Shown here one piece after another: positions 13,821 to 19,885 of a DNA stretch of 20,044 bases. The notes under the pieces are model-generated. The model did no database searches. It had not been told where the DNA came from and worked only from the letters and a program-made list of their open reading frames with translations. Position 1 is the stretch's first letter. Each line of letters opens with the position of its first letter. The stretch lies in IMG/VR virus record IMGVR_UViG_3300021425_000248, positions 1 to 20,044 of that record; one strand, given 5' to 3'. Both the position numbers and the translations under genes were made by a program. Source of the DNA: a virus.

Positions 13821-14675
13821 ATGAGTAAATTTGAATTAACAAAAGAAATGCTAGGAGCAATGATTCCTACTAATAAAGAAGTAGACAAGTGGTATGATGC
13901 AATTGTAGAGATACTTCCTAAGTATGACATCACTACTCCTGAAAGAATTGCAGGCTTTATCGCACAGTGCGCCCATGAAAGTGGAGACTTTAAAAGCCTT
14001 GAAGAGAATCTAAACTATAGCGAAAGTGCATTGACTAGAGTGTTTGGCCGATACTTCGGCAAGCCACCAAAGCGCAGTGCAAAAGAATACGCACGTAATC
14101 CAGAGATGATTGCTAATTATGTATACATGGATGAATTCCGTAAATATAAAATGGGCAATGTTAAAGAGGGTGACGGATGGTTATTTAGAGGTCGTGGACT
14201 GAAGCAACTTACTGGTCGTGATAACTATACTAAGTTTGGTAAGACTGTAGGTATGAGTGCTGAACAAGCCGCTGAGTATGTAGCAACAGAAAAGGGTGCT
14301 ATCGAAAGCGCATGTTGGTTCTGGAAAACTGCTAAATTAAATGCCATCGCAGATAAATGCGATATTGTTAAAATGACTAAGAAGATTAATGGTGGCGATA
14401 TTGGCTTGGCAGATAGAACTAAGCGTTACAATGCCGCTATCGAAATTTTGGGTGGAAAGATTCCTGCTACCAAAAAGTCTAGCGTGAAGCATACGACTGT
14501 AGGTGTTGGAGACAGAGGAGATACTGTTGCGGCTGTACAGAAAGCACTCGGTATTGGAGCTGATGGTATTTTTGGACCTGGTACTAAGCGTACATTAAAA
14601 GCATGGCAAGCCGCAAATGGTTTGACTGCTGATGGAGTAGCTGGTCCTGTAACGTTAAAGAAACTATTAGGATAG
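13821..14675 (+). CDS. Endolysin: GH19 lytic domain plus peptidoglycan-binding domain
   Basis: This is the lysin that cuts peptidoglycan at the end of infection. I choose ATG 13821 (284 residues), ten bases after GGAG (13807-13810); the in-frame ATG at 13794 would add nine basic residues. The N-terminal 210 residues are a GH19 (chitinase-like) domain with FIAQCAHESGDFKSLEENLN, where E53 and E62 are the expected catalytic pair, and GDGWLFRGRGLKQLTGRDNY (117-136). Residues about 226 to 283 are a PG_binding_1 domain (GDRGDTVAAVQKALG, DGIFGPGTKRTLKAWQAANG). No signal peptide is visible, so it would need a holin. It follows the ParB-like gene after one base and precedes small virion-type genes, which is unusual for a lysin. 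Confidence 0.92.
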   Translation: MSKFELTKEMLGAMIPTNKEVDKWYDAIVEILPKYDITTPERIAGFIAQCAHESGDFKSLEENLNYSESALTRVFGRYFGKPPKRSAKEYARNPEMIANYVYMDEFRKYKMGNVKEGDGWLFRGRGLKQLTGRDNYTKFGKTVGMSAEQAAEYVATEKGAIESACWFWKTAKLNAIADKCDIVKMTKKINGGDIGLADRTKRYNAAIEILGGKIPATKKSSVKHTTVGVGDRGDTVAAVQKALGIGADGIFGPGTKRTLKAWQAANGLTADGVAGPVTLKKLLG

Positions 14676-14679
14676 TAAG

Positions 14680-14916
14680 ATGATTAAAAAGTTCAGCGAC
14701 TTTAGAACAGAAGCAAAAGACTCAGGCGAATACGATAACGAAGGTGGTATGGCTAAGACCCAACTGCGTGGTGTTATTGCTGATGCGGATCATATGATCA
14801 AGATGTTTGGTGACGATGACAATTTGCCAGAGTGGGTACAAAACAAGATCACTAAGGCAGCCGATTATCTAAATTCTGCTCATCGATACATGATGAACAA
14901 GGATGGAGAAGAGTAA
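14680..14916 (+). CDS. Small virion-type protein with head-targeting-like leader
   Basis: This gene encodes a 78-residue acidic protein beginning MIKKFSDFRTEAKDSGEY. The first eleven residues fit the same leader pattern as 6782, 7587 and 13361 (F-x-x-F-x-x-E before A). The rest, NEGGMAKTQLRGVIADADHM and DDDNLPEWVQNKITKAADYL, is a module I recognise as a recurring piece of marine T4-like phage proteins, sometimes fused to other modules. It is probably a helical pair with a WVQ turn. No enzymatic motif is present. It lies four bases after the lysin and overlaps the next start (TAATG). A small internal head protein is the best inference. Confidence 0.75.
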   Translation: MIKKFSDFRTEAKDSGEYDNEGGMAKTQLRGVIADADHMIKMFGDDDNLPEWVQNKITKAADYLNSAHRYMMNKDGEE

Positions 14917-15134
14917 TGGCTTGGGTTACAGTTACAAATAACACAGAGTGGGAATACGATAATGCGGCAACAGCATCGGATACGTATTCAGACACTCCTG
15001 GTACTATAAGTGGTGGTATTAGAACGTTTACGTTACCTGGTGGTAACGCTAGACAGACATACATCAAGTGTAGAAAAACTAGTAACCCACCAGGAACAGG
15101 CGAACTAGACAAAACATATTGGGACGCACAATAA
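14916..15134 (+). CDS. Small beta-rich protein, 72 residues
   Basis: The product begins MAWVTVTNNTEWEYDNAATA and is rich in Thr, Ser and Gly, with strands such as IRTFTLPGG and QTYIKCRKT and an ending LDKTYWDAQ. The composition is that of a small beta-sheet structural protein. I recognise the MAWVTVTNNTEWEYDNAAT opening from marine phages but know no function. The start overlaps the preceding stop, with GGAGAAG just upstream, and its own stop overlaps the next start (TAATG). It has no leader, so it may be a virion or tail component rather than internal cargo. Confidence 0.7.
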   Translation: MAWVTVTNNTEWEYDNAATASDTYSDTPGTISGGIRTFTLPGGNARQTYIKCRKTSNPPGTGELDKTYWDAQ

Positions 15135-15490
15135 TGAAAAAGTTTAAAAAATTTAACGAAGATACAATAGATGCCGTATGTGAAGAGTGCGACATTTATG
15201 CAGATTTGGTTTTAGAAGCATCTGAGTATGAAGGAAGAAAGGTTACGCTGAACGACCCTTTCAGACTTCCCAGCGGCTCTAAAAGAAAATTTGGAGTGTA
15301 CGTTAAGAATGAAAAAGGTAATGTAGTGAAAGTGCAATTTGGTGATCCTAACATGGAAATCAAACGTGACGATCCTGCAAGAAGAAAGAGTTTTAGGGCA
15401 AGACATGGATGTGACAATCCTGGTCCAAAATGGAAAGCGAAATACTGGTCATGCTATCAATGGAGAGCAGGCTCAAAGGTCGATAACTAA
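15134..15490 (+). CDS. Small basic virion-type protein with possible leader
   Basis: This gene encodes 118 residues from the ATG that overlaps the previous stop (15134). It opens MKKFKKFNEDTIDAVCEECD, a weaker version of the leader pattern. A site V-L-E before A-S lies near residue 33 (LVLEASEYEGRK). The rest contains PSGSKRKFGVYVKNEKGNVV, KVQFGDPNMEIKRDDPARR and RARHGCDNPGPKWKAKYWSC, a conserved module of marine T4-like phage proteins with strands and two cysteines. It is basic enough to bind DNA. Function is unknown. The late promoter of the next gene starts on its stop codon. Confidence 0.75.
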   Translation: MKKFKKFNEDTIDAVCEECDIYADLVLEASEYEGRKVTLNDPFRLPSGSKRKFGVYVKNEKGNVVKVQFGDPNMEIKRDDPARRKSFRARHGCDNPGPKWKAKYWSCYQWRAGSKVDN

Positions 15491-15496
15491 TAAATA
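15489..15496 (+). promoter_or_regulatory. Late promoter, AATAAATA
   Basis: Seven of eight bases match the late consensus, followed by GTAAC. It overlaps the stop codon before it and lies 29 bases before ATG 15525, which has a strong ribosome site (AAAGGAGAA). Confidence 0.7.
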
Positions 15497-15524
15497 GTAA
15501 CATAATAAATTAAAGGAGAACACC

Positions 15525-16247
15525 ATGTTTAAGAAACCAGAAAACATCAGACCACTACCAGACGGTATGGTAGATGCGTTCACTGCTAAAGTATCATCTC
15601 AGGGATATAAAATGCCTGAAGCAGAGCCTGTCGTAGAAGCTGAAGTTGAAGCACAGCCTGAAGAAGTATCAGAAGCAGTGGCATCACGTAGCGCAGATAA
15701 GACTAAGCCAGGAGATGGTGACACTAAAATGCCTAAAGTTGCAGATGTGACTCCAGAGATTGGCATGATCTCATCAAAAGATAAGGCAGCCAAGTCTGTA
15801 GAAACAGCAGTCAAAGCCGCTTCAAAGTCTCAGCACGAAGGATTTGAGATTATTCAAGATGGCGGTAAAGTAGAACTTGAAGACGTAGTGCAAGAAGCAA
15901 CTATGGATGAGAAAGCTTGCGTTGGCGAAATGAAAAAGTTAAATGCTTCTTCATGCTCAAAGCACGAAATGTACAAGAGAGTGAGCGAGAAGTACGGTTG
16001 TTCAGAGGCAAAGTTTGAAGAACTATATGCTCAATATTGTAAAGAGACTTATGAAGGTGTTCAAGAAGACAACACTAATGACAAGTCAGATGATGGTGAA
16101 GGTATGGACAAAGTTCAACCTAAAGCTGTTAAAAAGAAGTTTGATGATCGTAAAGATAAAGACATCGATAACGATGGCGATGAAGACGAATCTGATGAGT
16201 ACTTACATAAGCGTAGAAAAGCAATCTCTAAAGCGTTGGAGGACTAA
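15525..16247 (+). CDS. Modular acidic protein with Cys-helix module and EF-hand-like loop
   Basis: This gene encodes a 240-residue protein. Residues 1-30 (MFKKPENIRPLPDGMVDAFT) form an N-terminal module, followed by an acidic Glu/Val-rich linker (31-55). The part 104-124 ends VELEDVVQEATMD, where V-Q-E before A125 fits a prohead protease site. Residues 125-172 form a helical module with four cysteines (C132, C144, C159, C172). The last module, KFDDRKDKDIDNDGDEDESD then EYLHKRRKAISKA, holds a calcium-type loop D213-x-D215-x-D217-G with D224 at position 12, like EF-hand and dockerin loops. I recognise this last module from many marine phages. Function is unknown. A scaffold, core or internal virion protein is likely. 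The next gene begins directly after the stop. Confidence 0.75.
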   Translation: MFKKPENIRPLPDGMVDAFTAKVSSQGYKMPEAEPVVEAEVEAQPEEVSEAVASRSADKTKPGDGDTKMPKVADVTPEIGMISSKDKAAKSVETAVKAASKSQHEGFEIIQDGGKVELEDVVQEATMDEKACVGEMKKLNASSCSKHEMYKRVSEKYGCSEAKFEELYAQYCKETYEGVQEDNTNDKSDDGEGMDKVQPKAVKKKFDDRKDKDIDNDGDEDESDEYLHKRRKAISKALED

Positions 16248-17438
16248 ATGTCTGATGAACTAAACGAAAAATTTAGTCCTAAGCAGATCAAGCAAGCGAT
16301 TGGTATTGCGTCTGATAAACGATATGCTGGTGGTAATATGACTGGTGCAACAAAGACTATCGAAAAATTAGCAAGAGGTCTATCAGATCATCCACAAGTT
16401 AGGGCGGTACTTAAGCGTCAAAACGAAGATGTGAATGAGAAGTTCGATCCTGCTGATCTTGACTTAGTTGCAACTGACAAAGATAAGGCTAGTGCTAAGA
16501 TGAACATCATCATGCAGTTACGTAAAGCGGCTGATGTCAGAGGCAATCTACCTATTCAATTTGCTGACGGTAAGAAAGCTAAGTTGCCTCCAAAGGTTAT
16601 TGAACTTGCGCTTAAGAAGTTTGCTTCTTTCCGTAAGCCAGATAGTAAAGAGAAACTTCAAACTGCAATGGGCAAATCATACAAAGATATGGTACATGCT
16701 CTGAAGACTATGCGTGAAGAAGTTGAACTTGACGAAGGCGTAGACAAGGCTAAGATTCAAAAGCAAATCGACCAAGCAGAAAAGTATCTTAAGACTTTCT
16801 TTGGTAACACATCTTCTGTTAAGATGAAGAAAGTTGCTATTCAGAGAAAAATTGATAAGCTGAAAAAGCAACTCAATGAAGCAACTGATGAAGATTACTG
16901 TGACTGTGGTTGCGAGTGTGGTAAAAAAATATGCGAGTCATGCGGTAAGCCACATAAGCCAGAAAACATCAAAGAGTCTAAGATGGCTGGATGGGTAGCA
17001 ATTTATAACGGCAAGAAAGTAGAGATCAAAAAGAGTGAAGCAAATGATCTATACGGAGCCAAAATGAAGGCTGCCAAGATGCTAAAAGTGCCTAAGTCTA
17101 AGATGGGTCTTCTAGCTATCAAGCCTGGTTATAACGAAGAGGTTGTCAATGAAGAAGTCCAACAAGACCTTCAAGAAGCGCCTAATTACAAGCTCTATCA
17201 TAACACTTTTAGTGGTGCAGTGCAAGAAGCAATTGCAGTTGCTAAGAAAAAGGGATTTGATGTTGATGAAGACGATTGGCATGATAAAGTTGCTACTGGC
17301 CCTAGAAAGCCTAGCAAAGATAAGACCAACTCTTACTCAATCAAGTTGATGAAAAATGGCAAGCCAGTTCGTCAAATGCTTCAGATTCAAGTATATAATA
17401 TGGGCGCAAAGTACGAACTGAACACTTACGTACAATAA
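16248..17438 (+). CDS. Modular protein with predicted protease sites and Cys-rich peptide
   Basis: This gene encodes 396 residues, with a ribosome site GGAGG at 16239-16243. Four sites of the type hydrophobic-x-E before A, G or S fall between recognisable modules: L161-D-E|G, L209-N-E|A, I241-K-E|S and L308-Q-E|A. They would release an N-terminal part (with FSPKQIKQAIGIASDKRY and a second helical module), a 48-residue coiled helix pair, a 32-residue peptide with six cysteines in 15 residues (CDCGCECGKKICESC, 218-232), a MAGWVAIYNGKKVEIKKSEA module, and a C-terminal YKLYHNTFSGAVQEAI module ending YELNTYVQ. The last two I recognise from marine T4-like phages. The Cys cluster probably binds zinc or another metal. 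Processing in the prohead is an inference. Confidence 0.75.
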   Translation: MSDELNEKFSPKQIKQAIGIASDKRYAGGNMTGATKTIEKLARGLSDHPQVRAVLKRQNEDVNEKFDPADLDLVATDKDKASAKMNIIMQLRKAADVRGNLPIQFADGKKAKLPPKVIELALKKFASFRKPDSKEKLQTAMGKSYKDMVHALKTMREEVELDEGVDKAKIQKQIDQAEKYLKTFFGNTSSVKMKKVAIQRKIDKLKKQLNEATDEDYCDCGCECGKKICESCGKPHKPENIKESKMAGWVAIYNGKKVEIKKSEANDLYGAKMKAAKMLKVPKSKMGLLAIKPGYNEEVVNEEVQQDLQEAPNYKLYHNTFSGAVQEAIAVAKKKGFDVDEDDWHDKVATGPRKPSKDKTNSYSIKLMKNGKPVRQMLQIQVYNMGAKYELNTYVQ

Positions 17439-17441
17439 ATA
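17434..17441 (+). promoter_or_regulatory. Late promoter, AATAAATA
   Basis: Seven of eight consensus bases match, overlapping the TAA stop of the gene before, 34 bases ahead of ATG 17475 with ribosome site AAAGGAG. Confidence 0.6.
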
Positions 17442-17474
17442 AGATTAAAGAACCATTAATAAAGGAGAAATAAA

Positions 17475-18341
17475 ATGGCACTATGGGGAACAGTTGATAC
17501 TTTAGCGGCAGCGCCGAAGTGGGAAACAACTACTGTAACTTTCGATTCTACGTCTACTAGCGTTGTTGTGGCCGCATCTGATACTATCGTATTATCAGAG
17601 CATGGTTTAGCAACCGGTGACGCAGTAACTTATTCAGATGGCGGCGGCACTGCTGTTGCAGGTCTGACTGATGCTACTGTATACTACGTCAATCACGTAG
17701 ATGCGAATACAATTAAACTATACGATACTATGACGAACGCCGTCGCAGGTGGAAATACTGGCCGATTAGATATCACTGGTGTTGGTGTAGGTACTGCACA
17801 TTCTGTTCAGCGTACACCTTCTGATATCTACTTTGTAGACACTACAGAAGCCGGCATCGCCGCTAACAGAGCAAAGGGTCTTCAAACACCTGGTTGGGTT
17901 GAGTACAATACTAAAACTGTACCTGCTACTGTTGTAACATTTGATGCAACACAAGCAAGCGTGGTTGACATTGCTACTGATGTTATTAATCTCGCAGGTG
18001 GAAGCGAGCATTCATTTGCAACTGGTGAAGAAGTAACTTATGCTGATGGTGGCGGAACTGCAATCACTGGGTTGACTGATGGAGATAACTACTTCGTAAG
18101 TAATGTTGGACCAGGTATGATTAAGCTTTATTCTTCTGCGGCAAACGCAAAAGCAAAAGGCGCAACAGGTCTGGTTAACTTGACTGCTGTTGGTGTGGGC
18201 ACAGCACACACTCTTACCGCAGCCGCTGGAGCAGTAACTCGCAATGTTGTCGAAAACATCTGTCCAATGAAAGTAGCCGCAGGTACTGCTGGTGACGTTG
18301 GTGTTGACGGAACTGATGACGCTGTAGTAGCTGATAGTTAA
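17475..18341 (+). CDS. Probable virion structural protein with two inserted repeats
   Basis: This gene encodes a 288-residue, Thr/Ala/Gly-rich beta protein. It opens MALWGTVDTLAAAPKW, the start of a family of small structural proteins in marine T4-like phages. Its other core parts are TPSDIYFVDTTEAGIAANRA with LQTPGWVEYNT (114-145) and a C-terminal VVENICPMKVAAGTAGDVGV. Two copies of a domain of about 90 residues interrupt this core (residues 21-112 and 153-248), each with VTFD, a GLATGDAVTYSDGGGTA-type block, GLTD, IKLY and GVGTAH. In my memory most relatives lack these, so the repeats look inserted. They resemble surface-exposed beta domains that may bind sugars. It has its own late promoter, consistent with an abundant late protein. 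The exact place in the particle is unknown. Confidence 0.75.
   Translation: MALWGTVDTLAAAPKWETTTVTFDSTSTSVVVAASDTIVLSEHGLATGDAVTYSDGGGTAVAGLTDATVYYVNHVDANTIKLYDTMTNAVAGGNTGRLDITGVGVGTAHSVQRTPSDIYFVDTTEAGIAANRAKGLQTPGWVEYNTKTVPATVVTFDATQASVVDIATDVINLAGGSEHSFATGEEVTYADGGGTAITGLTDGDNYFVSNVGPGMIKLYSSAANAKAKGATGLVNLTAVGVGTAHTLTAAAGAVTRNVVENICPMKVAAGTAGDVGVDGTDDAVVADS
17535..17810 (+). repeat. Internal protein repeat, copy 1
   Basis: Residues 21-112 of the structural protein. This copy aligns with copy 2 at VTFD, ATGDAVTYSDGGGTA, GLTD, IKLY and GVGTAH. Confidence 0.85.
17931..18218 (+). repeat. Internal protein repeat, copy 2
   Basis: Residues 153-248 of the structural protein. It has the same order of blocks as copy 1 (VTFD, ATGEEVTYADGGGTA, GLTD, IKLY, GVGTAH) with clear divergence between the copies, so the duplication is old or under selection for variation. 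Confidence 0.85.
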
Positions 18342-18353
18342 TCCACTGGCAGT

Positions 18354-18361
18354 TATAAATA
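18354..18361 (+). promoter_or_regulatory. Late promoter, perfect TATAAATA
   Basis: This is an exact late consensus. It lies 51 bases before ATG 18413 and is directly followed by a strong hairpin. The ribosome site is AAAGGTGA. Confidence 0.8.
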
Positions 18362-18390
18362 TATTGGAGAGCAATGAAGCTCTCCAGTAT
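18361..18390 (+). terminator. Strong 12-bp hairpin abutting a late promoter
   Basis: ATATTGGAGAGC (18361-18372) pairs with GCTCTCCAGTAT (18379-18390): twelve pairs with one G-U, loop AATGAA. There is no U-tract after it, so it may stop upstream transcripts only weakly. It could instead protect or control the 5' end of the late transcript, which would start inside or just after the stem. Confidence 0.6.
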
Positions 18391-18412
18391 AATAACTAAA
18401 GGTGAATAAACT

Positions 18413-18787
18413 ATGAAACTTGACGAAGACAGCTTTCTGTTGTATGCTGCCAAATATTACGATATTAGAATGGCCGCTTCAGCAGAAGAATTTTATGACG
18501 ATCTAAAACGATTTCAACATTTAAAGAGATTGTTTAAGAGATACGAAGATGACGATGATCTAAAAGTACGTTTGATATTGAATCATCTTACTGTATTATA
18601 TAACTGTTTTGGTCAAGCGGCAACTACAATGTTATTCTTTAAGTTAGAAGACTACCATCAGTATTTAAAACCGTTTGTAGTCTTTCTAGCTTTCATGCCA
18701 GAAGTAGTTGAGTATAGCGACAAAAAAATAATTTCATCTGAAATTCCATTGGATATCAGAATCATAAAAGAGTTAAGAGAGATATGA
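18413..18787 (+). CDS. Conserved phage protein, 124 residues, function unknown
   Basis: The protein begins MKLDEDSFLLYAAKYYDIRM and contains EEFYDDLKRFQHLKRLFKRY, then LKVRLILNHLTVLYNCFG and a helical end LVVFLAFMPEVVEYSDKK-like with several hydrophobic helices. I recognise this arrangement ('FLLYAAKYYD', 'DLKRFQ.LKRL', 'LILNHLTVLYN.FG') from a widely conserved but uncharacterised phage family found well beyond T4-like phages. It is wholly helical and soluble-looking. It heads a late group of three genes and overlaps the next start (ATGA). Its breadth of conservation suggests a general role in particle assembly or late control, but the sequence does not show which. Confidence 0.85.
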   Translation: MKLDEDSFLLYAAKYYDIRMAASAEEFYDDLKRFQHLKRLFKRYEDDDDLKVRLILNHLTVLYNCFGQAATTMLFFKLEDYHQYLKPFVVFLAFMPEVVEYSDKKIISSEIPLDIRIIKELREI

Positions 18788-19350
18788 TAGTCGACCTTTT
18801 TTTAGTTTATCAGTTTATACGTAGACTTGCTACGCCCTTCAAAGAGTGGAAGGCGTATGAGTTGGGTATCATAGACGAAAAAGGTAATCAACTCAAAAAG
18901 CGTAGAGAGTTCACTACACGTGAAGAAAAAGATTCTTATGGCATCTTTGATATTATGATCACAAAACTAAAGAGACTAATCGAAAAAGTGCCTGGTGGTA
19001 AAACGAGATTGGGTTCATATGCAGCCGCTCTATATCTTATCAAAGAGCATAACAGTATTATGGAGAAAGGGGAGACGCTCACGGAAGAGCACCTTGAGTC
19101 AAAATTAAACGAGTACATGACACTCGTTGAAGATAGTCAACTAAGCGTTGACGAACTATTTGAAAGGGCTTTCGAAGAAGATGCACCAGCAAATTCAGCA
19201 GGCGGTGGTAATATCGCAGGCATAGGAGTTGGTCCAGACGGAGAGCCAGGGTTATCAGTATCACAACAGAAGAAAAATCGAAAGAAGAATACTCCTGTTG
19301 TGAAGAGGTTCAAAGACCAAGTTTTGCTTGGATCAAATACTAAAGGCTAA
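18784..19350 (+). CDS. Conserved marine myovirus protein, 188 residues
   Basis: The protein begins MIVDLFLVYQFIRRLATPFK and continues with EWKAYELGIIDEKGNQLKKR, then FGIFDIMI-type and LKRLIEKVPGGKTRLGSYAA segments, an acidic helical region, and a glycine-rich linker (NSAGGGNIAGIGVGPDGEPG) before a basic end (QQKKNRKKNTPVVKRFKDQ). I recall this gene, in this order with its neighbours, from cyanophage and pelagiphage genomes as a hypothetical or structural protein. The loop and basic tail suggest binding to nucleic acid or assembly in the virion. It has no enzyme motif. It is coupled to the preceding gene by ATGA, and the next gene starts two bases after its stop. Confidence 0.8.
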   Translation: MIVDLFLVYQFIRRLATPFKEWKAYELGIIDEKGNQLKKRREFTTREEKDSYGIFDIMITKLKRLIEKVPGGKTRLGSYAAALYLIKEHNSIMEKGETLTEEHLESKLNEYMTLVEDSQLSVDELFERAFEEDAPANSAGGGNIAGIGVGPDGEPGLSVSQQKKNRKKNTPVVKRFKDQVLLGSNTKG

Positions 19351-19352
19351 AG

Positions 19353-19814
19353 ATGAGTGACTTAAATACTGTCAGGACAGATGTAGAGATCCTGAAGAAA
19401 GATGTGTCTAACATACAAGGACTATTATCTAGACTGGACACAGCAATCGATAAGATCGCTGATGCATCTAATGGCATATCTAAAATTTTAGCAGTACACG
19501 AAACTCAGATCAAAGAGACAGAGGCATCACTCGTTGAACGAAAGAGGCTAGCAGAAAAGGAAGTTGAACTTCTACATAGACGCATCTCTGATATGAAAGA
19601 GGAGAGTGTAGAAACGGATAGACGCAATCATAGTGAGATTATATCTAAACTTGACAATATGTCTTCAGAAGTCTCAGGCGAGTTGAAAAGTATGTCTGAA
19701 CGTGTTACAATACTCGAAAGATGGAAGTGGTGGATTATGGGTGGCTCTTGGGTCATCGGATTTGTAATTGCCACTCTACTGCAAGTTGGCGGCATCATAG
19801 AACTTTACAAGTAA
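19353..19814 (+). CDS. Coiled-coil protein with C-terminal membrane anchor
   Basis: This gene encodes 153 residues. From residue 1 to about 125 it is one long coiled coil (SDLNTVRTDVEILKKDVSNI, later KEVELLHRRISDMKEESV and SGELKSMSERVTILERWKW). A single membrane helix follows (WWIMGGSWVIGFVIATLLQV), with a short tail GGIIELYK. The layout, N-terminal coiled coil and C-terminal anchor, is like XhlA-type haemolysin and holin accessory proteins, so a role at the membrane during lysis or injection is possible. I cannot settle it. The ribosome site is AAAGG before ATG 19353. The last gene of its group, it is followed by a sigma70-type promoter. Confidence 0.8.
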   Translation: MSDLNTVRTDVEILKKDVSNIQGLLSRLDTAIDKIADASNGISKILAVHETQIKETEASLVERKRLAEKEVELLHRRISDMKEESVETDRRNHSEIISKLDNMSSEVSGELKSMSERVTILERWKWWIMGGSWVIGFVIATLLQVGGIIELYK

Positions 19815-19822
19815 ATTATGTC

Positions 19823-19850
19823 TTGACACCACGCTCCAATAGTGTATAAT
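19823..19850 (+). promoter_or_regulatory. Consensus sigma70 promoter before primase
   Basis: A perfect -35 box TTGACA (19823-19828) and a perfect -10 box TATAAT (19845-19850) are separated by 16 bases. The expected start is near 19857. It faces the primase gene and is the only full sigma70 consensus promoter I found in the window, fitting early expression by host RNA polymerase. Confidence 0.85.
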
Positions 19851-19885
19851 GACAACTATAGTCTAATATAACACCGGAGCTTCAT

